NCBI GenBank assembly: GCA_947380915.1
Contig: CANCSY010000066.1
Span: 1-13,523 of the forward strand
DNA: 13,523 bases
From: Beijerinckiaceae bacterium
Lineage (GTDB): Bacteria > Pseudomonadota > Alphaproteobacteria > Rhizobiales > Beijerinckiaceae
Direction of reading: 5' to 3'
Shown here: positions 8,993 through 13,523 of the stretch, one piece after another
Layout: each line of letters starts with the position of its first letter
How positions within the stretch are numbered: the first letter of the stretch is position 1
Program-made: the position numbers and the translations under genes
The notes under the pieces: model-generated
Seen by the model: the letters and a program-made list of their open reading frames with translations, nothing else
Told to the model about the DNA's origin: nothing
Database searches by the model: none

Positions 8993-10360
8993 ATGGCGAC
9001 CGACATACTGATCGTCGATGACGAGGCGGACATTCGCGAAGGCGTTTCGGGGATCCTGTCCGATGAGGGGCACAACACCCGCACGGCCAAGAACTCCGAC
9101 GAAGCTTTGGCGGCGATCGAAGCGCGACGACCCCAGCTCATCTTTCTCGACATCTGGATGCAGGGATCGCGGCTGGATGGCATGCAGCTGCTGGAGATCG
9201 TCAAGCAGCAGCATCCCAATCTCCCCGTGGTGATGATTTCGGGCCATGGCAATATCGAGACCGCCGTTCAGGCGATCCGGCTTGGCGCCTATGACTTCAT
9301 CGAGAAACCCTTCAAGGCGGATCGCCTTGTGCTGGTGGCCGAACGGGCGCTGGAAACCTCGCGGCTCAAGCGTGAGGTGAGCGAGTTGCGCGCCCGCGCG
9401 GGCGCGTCAAACCGCGTGGTTGGCCGCTCAACCAGCATGAACCAGTTGCGACAGGTGATCGAACGGGTTGCGCCCGCCAATTCCCGCATCATGGTCTCCG
9501 GCCCTTCGGGCTCCGGCAAGGAACTGGTGGTGCGGGTGATCCATGAATCCTCGCTGCGCGCCAATGGTCCATTCGTCGTCCTCAATGCAGCCACCATCAC
9601 GCCGGAGTCGATGGAAGAGGAGCTGTTTGGCACGGAGGGCGGGGACGGACGCTCACGCAAGGTCGGCGCCCTTGAGGAAGCCCATGGCGGCACGCTCTAT
9701 CTCGACGAAGTGGCCGACATGCCCAAGGAAACCCAGGGCAAGATCCTGCGGGTTCTCGTTGATCAGAACTTCCAGCGGGTCGGCGGCGCCACCCGCGTCC
9801 ATGTGGATGTGCGCATCATTTCCTCGACCAGCCGCGATCTGGCGCTGGCGATAGAGGAGGGGCTCTTCAGGGAGGATCTGTTCCATCGCCTGTCGGTGGT
9901 CCCGATCCGGGTGCCCGCCCTGTCGGAACGTCGCGACGACATTCCCGAACTGGTGGATTTCTTCATGGAGCAGCTCTCGCTGACCACGGGCCTGCCGCGC
10001 CGCAAGGTGGGGCTGGACGCCATGGCCATCCTGCAATCCCACGACTGGCCGGGAAATGTGCGCCAGCTTCGCAACAATATCGAGCGCTTGCTGATTCTGG
10101 CGGCGGGCGATGCGGATGTGGAGATCGACGCTTCCATGTTGCCCTCGGAAATCGGCGCCCTCGTTCCGGCCACTCCCAATGGGGCGGGCGGCGAGAAGCT
10201 GATGAGCCTGCCGCTGCGTGAAGCGCGCGAAGTGTTCGAGCGCGAATATCTCGTGGCGCAGATCAGCCGGTTTGGCGGCAACATTTCGCGCACTGCCGAA
10301 TTCATAGGCATGGAACGATCAGCTTTGCATCGCAAACTCAAATCCCTCGCGATCGACTGA
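8993..10360 (+). CDS. ntrX: Response regulator NtrX, AAA+ domain lacking GAFTGA
   Basis: A 455-residue NtrC-like regulator phosphorylated by NtrY. The receiver domain has Asp9-Asp10, phospho-acceptor Asp53 (FLDIWM), Ser83 and Lys105. The AAA+ domain has Walker A GPSGSGKE (170-177) and Walker B GGTLYLDEVAD (232-242), and ends near 370. The C-terminal Fis-type HTH is GGNISRTAEFIGMERSALHR (428-447). The sigma-54-contact loop, GAFTGA in NtrC, is here GTEGGDGRSRKVGA (213-226), so direct activation of sigma-54 polymerase by the usual mechanism is unlikely. This loss is, to my knowledge, common in alphaproteobacterial NtrX. The start at 8993 has AGAAGG (8976-8981) upstream and is 6 bp after ntrY, implying one transcript. 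No convincing terminator follows. Confidence 0.96.
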   Translation: MATDILIVDDEADIREGVSGILSDEGHNTRTAKNSDEALAAIEARRPQLIFLDIWMQGSRLDGMQLLEIVKQQHPNLPVVMISGHGNIETAVQAIRLGAYDFIEKPFKADRLVLVAERALETSRLKREVSELRARAGASNRVVGRSTSMNQLRQVIERVAPANSRIMVSGPSGSGKELVVRVIHESSLRANGPFVVLNAATITPESMEEELFGTEGGDGRSRKVGALEEAHGGTLYLDEVADMPKETQGKILRVLVDQNFQRVGGATRVHVDVRIISSTSRDLALAIEEGLFREDLFHRLSVVPIRVPALSERRDDIPELVDFFMEQLSLTTGLPRRKVGLDAMAILQSHDWPGNVRQLRNNIERLLILAAGDADVEIDASMLPSEIGALVPATPNGAGGEKLMSLPLREAREVFEREYLVAQISRFGGNISRTAEFIGMERSALHRKLKSLAID

Positions 10361-10539
10361 CGCGCATGTGAGGAGCCCAAATTCTGTTGCTCTCCAGTTT
10401 GGTATGGCGGAGCCGACCGGAACTCGCTACACCTCCGGCCCTGTCTTGCGCCGTGTCTGCGTCGCCGGGCCGAATGATCGGACCCGCTTGTCCGTGCGTA
10501 TGAAGGATGGAGCTTGTCACCTTCAATCGTTACGGCAAG

Positions 10540-10555
10540 TTGGCTTCATGTTTGC
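10540..10555 (+). promoter_or_regulatory. Sigma-54-like promoter candidate for hfq-hflX
   Basis: Reads TTGGCTTCATGTTTGC. The -24 core YTGGC and the -12 core TTGC are both exact, and GG and GC are separated by the required 10 bases. Mismatches fall in the ACG that follows TGGC in the consensus. The predicted start is near 10567, giving an ~80-nt leader to the hfq ATG. I see no clear NtrC enhancer pair upstream. Confidence 0.45.
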
Positions 10556-10611
10556 TTCACGGTTCATAGAAGCCGTGGCGCGGTGGCGGGCCTTGCCTGT
10601 CGCCAAACTTC

Positions 10612-10629
10612 GCCGTTCAGGAGAACGGC
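10612..10629 (+). promoter_or_regulatory. Stem-loop in the hfq 5' leader
   Basis: GCCGTTC (10612-10618) and GAACGGC (10623-10629) form a perfect 7-bp stem with the loop AGGA. It ends 5 nt before the real Shine-Dalgarno. Immediately after comes the A-rich TATAAAAGGAACGAGAAAATG, an unpaired stretch of the kind Hfq and ribosomes bind. There is no T-tract, so it is not a terminator. A role in autoregulation or in presenting the ribosome site is inferred. Confidence 0.5.
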
Positions 10630-10634
10630 TATAA

Positions 10635-10639
10635 AAGGA
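10635..10639 (+). promoter_or_regulatory. Shine-Dalgarno of hfq
   Basis: AAGGA lies 8 nt before the ATG at 10648 in an A-rich context and fixes the hfq start. Confidence 0.7.
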
Positions 10640-10647
10640 ACGAGAAA

Positions 10648-10899
10648 ATGGCGGCAGAACGCACGCAGAACCTGCAAGACACCTTTCTGAACTATGTCCG
10701 CAAGAGCAAGATTCCCCTCACGATCTTTCTCGTGAACGGTGTGAAGCTCCAGGGCGTTGTCACCTGGTTCGATAACTTTTGCGTTCTCCTGCGCCGGGAC
10801 GGGCACTCGCAACTCGTCTACAAACACGCTATCTCGACCATCATGCCCGGCGCGCCGATCCAGATGTTCGAAACGGAAGAGGGCGGCGAGAAAGCCTGA
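10648..10899 (+). CDS. hfq: RNA chaperone Hfq
   Basis: An 83-residue Sm-like protein that forms hexamers and helps small RNAs pair with mRNAs. The Sm1 motif runs over about residues 8-50 (NLQDTFLN, then [20 protein letters not shown]), and the Sm2 motif is [10 protein letters not shown] (58-67) with the RNA-binding YKHA. The C-terminal tail after the Sm core is short and acidic (ETEEGGEKA), as in alphaproteobacteria and unlike the long enterobacterial tail. In Azorhizobium the homologue (NrfA) is needed for nifA expression, which fits its place behind the ntr genes. It is followed by hflX after 20 bp, so the two are probably co-transcribed. Confidence 0.98.
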   Translation: MAAERTQNLQDTFLNYVRKSKIPLTIFLVNGVKLQGVVTWFDNFCVLLRRDGHSQLVYKHAISTIMPGAPIQMFETEEGGEKA

Positions 10900-10919
10900 A
10901 CGAGGCAAACCGAGGTCGA

Positions 10920-12332
10920 ATGAGCAACACGGACAACCATTCCCCCGGTTTCGATCTCGAACGTCGCCGCGCCGAACATACCCATGTTCTGGTTGTCGGC
11001 CCCTATCTCAGCGAGCGGGTTCAGGCCCGCTTGCCCGGGGACAGCGCCGGGACGGCGCTACGCTCCCCTCAGGCGCGCCTTGATGAGGCCGCAGGGCTCA
11101 CCCGCGCCATCGATCTCGATGTGAAGGGCGCCATCCATGCGCCCCTCACCCAGATCCGCCCCGCCACCTTTCTGGGCAAGGGCAAGGTGGAGGAAATCGC
11201 GGAGGTCGTGAAGGCCGAAGAATGCGATCTGGTGATGATGGATTGCGCCCTCTCGCCCGTGCAACAGCGCAATCTGGAAAAAGCCTTCGGCGCCAAGGTC
11301 ATCGACCGCACAGGTCTCATTCTTGAGATTTTCGGTCGCCGCGCCCGCACCCGCGAAGGCTCCCTGCAGGTCGAACTGGCCCATCTGGATTATCAGAAGT
11401 CCCGCCTCGTGCGCTCCTGGACCCATCTGGAGCGCCAGCGCGGCGGCTTCGGCTTTCTCGGCGGCCCCGGCGAAACCCAGATCGAAACCGACCGGCGCCT
11501 GATCCAGGAGCGCATCACCCGCATCGAGCGCGATCTGGAGGGCGTCAAGAAGACGCGCGGCCTGCATCGCCGCAGCCGTCAGGACGTGCCCTATCCGGTC
11601 GTGGCGCTGGTGGGCTACACCAATGCGGGTAAGTCCACGCTCTTCAATCGCCTGACCCGGGCCGATGTGCTGGCGCAGGACATGCTCTTCGCCACCCTCG
11701 ACCCGACCCTGCGCGGACTGCGCCTGCCCCATGGCGCCAAGGTCATGCTGTCGGACACCGTGGGCTTCATCTCGGACCTGCCGACCATGCTGGTGAGCGC
11801 CTTCCGCGCCACGCTGGAGGAGGTGATCGAGGCCGATGTGATCCTGCATGTGCGCGACATATCCCACGAGGATACCGAAGCGCAGAGCGCAGATGTTTCG
11901 GCCATCCTGAATGATCTGGGCATCGAGGCCGCCGATCAGCGCCGCATCATAGAGGTCTGGAACAAGGCGGATCTGCTCGCCCCCGCCCAGCAGGAACGCG
12001 TCATCAACGCCGCCCGGCGGCCCGGCCCGGAGGACCGCCAGCAGATGGTGGTCTCCGCCGTGACGGGGCAGGGCGTGGCCGCCCTGCTCCTGGCCATCGA
12101 GGAACGACTGGCCGAGGGGCGCGGAAGCTATCGCCTGCGGCTGGAGCCCAGCGATGGCGAGGGCCTCGCCTGGCTCTACGAAAACACGGAGGTCATGACC
12201 CGCAAGTCCGACCCCAAGGGGCGGCAGCGGTTGGTGGTGCGTGTCGCGCCGGACCGTGCCGAGCGGTTCGAGCGACGGTTCCCGGAGGCGGTGCGCGAAG
12301 TCGCGGAAGCCGCGCCTTTGAAGCGGGCCTGA
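10920..12332 (+). CDS. hflX: Ribosome-associated GTPase HflX
   Basis: A 470-residue translational GTPase of the Obg-HflX superfamily; relatives bind the 50S subunit and split stalled ribosomes under stress. The N-terminal HflX domain (about 20-215) has [10 protein letters not shown] (84-93) and the family signature GGPGETQIE (181-189). The G domain has G1 GYTNAGKST (232-240), a G2 Thr in FATLDPT, G3 DTVGF (279-283), G4 NKAD (348-351) and a G5-like SAVTG (379-383). A small C-terminal domain follows. The start at 10920 is chosen over upstream in-frame codons inside hfq because GAGG (10912-10915) precedes it and homology begins soon after. It lies 20 bp behind hfq, the classical hfq-hflX pair, and converges on mazG with 4 bp between stops and no intrinsic terminator. 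Confidence 0.97.
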   Translation: MSNTDNHSPGFDLERRRAEHTHVLVVGPYLSERVQARLPGDSAGTALRSPQARLDEAAGLTRAIDLDVKGAIHAPLTQIRPATFLGKGKVEEIAEVVKAEECDLVMMDCALSPVQQRNLEKAFGAKVIDRTGLILEIFGRRARTREGSLQVELAHLDYQKSRLVRSWTHLERQRGGFGFLGGPGETQIETDRRLIQERITRIERDLEGVKKTRGLHRRSRQDVPYPVVALVGYTNAGKSTLFNRLTRADVLAQDMLFATLDPTLRGLRLPHGAKVMLSDTVGFISDLPTMLVSAFRATLEEVIEADVILHVRDISHEDTEAQSADVSAILNDLGIEAADQRRIIEVWNKADLLAPAQQERVINAARRPGPEDRQQMVVSAVTGQGVAALLLAIEERLAEGRGSYRLRLEPSDGEGLAWLYENTEVMTRKSDPKGRQRLVVRVAPDRAERFERRFPEAVREVAEAAPLKRA

Positions 12333-12336
12333 CCCT

Positions 12337-13167
12337 CTAGCCCTCCAGCCCCTTGGCCTCATTCCATAGCGCGTCCATCTCTTCCAGAGAGGCCTCGGCA
12401 GTCGTCTTGCCCTCGGCGGCGAGGCGCGCCTCGATATGAGCGAAGCGACGCTCGAATTTGGCGTTGGTGGTGCGCAGCGCGGCCTCGGGGTCGGCATCCA
12501 GATGCCGCGCCAGATTGGCGACCGCGAAGAGCAGATCGCCCACCTCGCCAGCCACCGTCTCTTTGGAGGCGCCAGCGTCCAGAGCCTCTTCGATCTCGCG
12601 CGCTTCTTCCTGAATCTTGGCGAGGACGAGGCGGGCGTCGTTCCAGTCAAAGCCCACCGTCGAGGCCTTGGCTTGCAGCTTCACGGCCCGGGTCAGACCG
12701 GGCAGGGCGGTCGGAATGCCTCCCAGCAGACCCTTGGCCTCCGGTTCTGGCGGCAGGCCCGCCTTGGCGCGCGCCTGCGCCCGCAGGGCCTTCTCCTGCG
12801 CCTTGATGGCGCCCCAGAGGCCCTTGACCTCAGCGGGCGTCAGATCCTTCGCATCGCCGAAGACATGGGGATGCCTGCGGATCATCTTGGAGGTGATGGC
12901 CTCCACCACATCGGGAAAGGCGAACTGCCCGGCCTCTTCGGCCATGCGCGCATGGAAGACCACCTGAAGCAGCAGATCGCCCAACTCGTCCTTCAAATCA
13001 GCCAGATCGCCACGCTCGATGGCGTCGACGACCTCATAGGCTTCCTCGACCGTATAGGGGGCGATGGAGGCGAAAGTCTGTTCCAGATCCCAGGGGCAGC
13101 CCGTGCCCTGCGTACGAAGGGCCGCCATGATGTCGAGGAGCGCGGCGAGATCGCGGGAAGGGGTCAT
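12337..13167 (-). CDS. mazG: Nucleoside triphosphate pyrophosphohydrolase MazG
   Basis: A 276-residue tandem-domain MazG, which hydrolyses (d)NTPs to monophosphates and pyrophosphate, cleaning the pool or tuning stress signalling. The first domain has GCPWDLEQT (23-31), EEAYE (41-45) and ELGDLLLQ (61-68), giving the metal-binding E-E-x-x-E ... E-x-x-D pattern, and RRHPHVFGD (97-105). The second domain repeats it with [10 protein letters not shown] (187-196) and EVGDLLFA (208-215), and ends in the usual ALWNEAK. Length and order match full-length MazG. The linker 125-155 is Ala/Lys/Pro-rich. The ATG at 13167 has no strong Shine-Dalgarno, but homology starts within a few residues. It is transcribed toward hflX, downstream of the cold-shock gene but separated from it by a terminator, so it likely has its own promoter in the ~100-bp gap; I cannot point to one. 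Confidence 0.96.
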   Translation of the reverse strand: MTPSRDLAALLDIMAALRTQGTGCPWDLEQTFASIAPYTVEEAYEVVDAIERGDLADLKDELGDLLLQVVFHARMAEEAGQFAFPDVVEAITSKMIRRHPHVFGDAKDLTPAEVKGLWGAIKAQEKALRAQARAKAGLPPEPEAKGLLGGIPTALPGLTRAVKLQAKASTVGFDWNDARLVLAKIQEEAREIEEALDAGASKETVAGEVGDLLFAVANLARHLDADPEAALRTTNAKFERRFAHIEARLAAEGKTTAEASLEEMDALWNEAKGLEG

Positions 13168-13220
13168 GGCGTGGCGTCTCGGCTAAGGGGCGGCTGAAGG
13201 GAAGCAGGCAAGCGCGCAAC

Positions 13221-13249
13221 AAAAAAGGCGGCGAATGAATCGCCGCCTT
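13221..13249 (-). terminator. Intrinsic terminator of the cold-shock gene
   Basis: On the minus strand, AAGGCGGCGA (13249-13240) pairs with TCGCCGCCTT (13234-13225) in a 10-bp GC-rich stem with a 5-nt loop. A six-T run (13226-13221) follows, two of its T's being in the stem. It lies 21 bp after the cold-shock stop codon and before mazG. This is the only textbook intrinsic terminator in the window. Confidence 0.9.
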
Positions 13250-13270
13250 CGTACTGAAATGCAATGCCGA

Positions 13271-13523
13271 TCAGTCGGCCGCGATGGAAACCGCTTCGCG
13301 GCCCTTCGGCGTATCGACGACGCGCATCTGAACGGCCTGACCCTCGACGAGGGTGGCGATGCCAGCGGGACGCAACACGGAGATATGGATGAACACATCC
13401 TTGCCGCCGTCGTCGCTCGCCACAAAGCCGAAGCCCTTGGTCTCGTCGAACCACTTTACCTTGCCGCTGACTTCCACCGCAGTCGAGGGATCGGGAGCGC
13501 GGCGCGGGGGACGAGCGCCGCCC
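13271..13523 (-). CDS. Cold-shock domain protein, 5' end beyond the window (probably tandem-CSD type)
   Basis: A complete C-terminal cold-shock domain: GKVKWFDETKGFGFV carries RNP1 (KGFGFV) and DVFIHIS carries RNP2, the aromatic nucleic-acid-binding residues, followed by the remaining beta strands to VSIAAD. Cold-shock proteins bind single-stranded RNA/DNA and melt mRNA structure. A GTG at 13477 could give a 68-residue single-domain protein. However, the frame stays open to the window edge and upstream encodes GGARPPRRAPDPSTA, a basic Pro/Arg linker like those that join the two cold-shock domains in larger Hyphomicrobiales proteins, and there is no Shine-Dalgarno before the GTG. I therefore read it as the 3' part of a longer gene. 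The single-domain alternative remains possible. Confidence 0.85.
   Translation of the reverse strand, partial: GGARPPRRAPDPSTAVEVSGKVKWFDETKGFGFVASDDGGKDVFIHISVLRPAGIATLVEGQAVQMRVVDTPKGREAVSIAAD

Larger units (their letters stand above)
10361..10647. other. ntrX-hfq intergenic region with the hfq leader
   Basis: A 287-bp gap with no supported gene. Small frames inside it show no recognisable protein and no good start. Its left half shows only weak inverted repeats (CCGGA 10417-10421 with TCCGG 10434-10438, no T-tract). Its right half holds a sigma-54-like promoter (10540-10555) and an inferred ~80-nt hfq leader that ends with a perfect stem-loop and the Shine-Dalgarno. Confidence 0.6.

Noticed and set aside
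6596..9247. An 883-codon open frame antisense to ntrY
   Set aside because: It mirrors ntrY and flanks, is rich in His/Arg/Gly/Asp without any recognisable domain, and arises because GC-rich codon use suppresses stop codons on the opposite strand. NtrY on + has all its family motifs.
10417..10438. Hairpin CCGGA...TCCGG as an ntrX terminator
   Set aside because: Only 5 bp with a 12-nt loop and no T-tract.
10368..10634. An 88-codon + frame between ntrX and hfq
   Set aside because: No Shine-Dalgarno and no recognisable protein; it overlaps the hfq promoter and leader hairpin, so it is more likely non-coding.
11058..12650. A 530-codon open frame antisense to hflX and running into mazG in another frame
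   Set aside because: Same shadow effect; no domain, and HflX and MazG are both unambiguous.

Overview
The window is GC-rich, densely coding DNA with the gene content and order of an alphaproteobacterium, most likely of the order Hyphomicrobiales (Rhizobiales). The evidence is the dusB-ntrB-ntrC-ntrY-ntrX-hfq-hflX core with mazG beside it, a fused ispDF gene divergent from dusB, a short stand-alone CinA/PncC, and a cold-shock protein whose upstream reading frame matches the tandem-domain type of this order. I cannot name a genus from this stretch.

Layout. At 1-724 (+) lies the 3' part of a gentisate 1,2-dioxygenase-like bicupin, cut by the window edge and the only catabolic gene here. Converging on it are cinA/pncC (728-1228, -) and, upstream of that, the isoprenoid gene ispDF (1483-2688, -). 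The 254-bp gap between these two holds an inverted pair of one GC-rich palindromic repeat. A 118-bp divergent control region (2689-2806) separates ispDF from dusB. On the + strand follow dusB (2807-3829), ntrB (3831-4964), ntrC (5017-6504), ntrY (6677-8986), ntrX (8993-10360), hfq (10648-10899) and hflX (10920-12332). Convergent from the right are mazG (12337-13167, -) and a cold-shock protein (13271-13523, -, 5' end outside the window) with a clear intrinsic terminator.

How the genes work together. The plus-strand block is a nitrogen-control locus. NtrB/NtrC is the classical soluble nitrogen sensor kinase and sigma-54 activator. NtrY/NtrX is the paralogous membrane sensor and regulator pair. 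Hfq is the RNA chaperone that links to post-transcriptional control, and HflX is a ribosome-associated GTPase. DusB modifies tRNA and is translationally spaced to ntrB (1-bp gap). MazG and the cold-shock protein are housekeeping and stress functions on the other strand.

Assessment. This is mostly a conserved core region and I see no strong candidate for an undescribed multi-gene system. The points worth checking are regulatory: a sigma-54-like promoter and a stem-loop in the hfq leader, a weaker sigma-54-like site before ntrY, a symmetric divergent control region with a possibly leaderless dusB start, and an inverted repeat pair between ispDF and cinA with a possible relative inside the NtrC linker.
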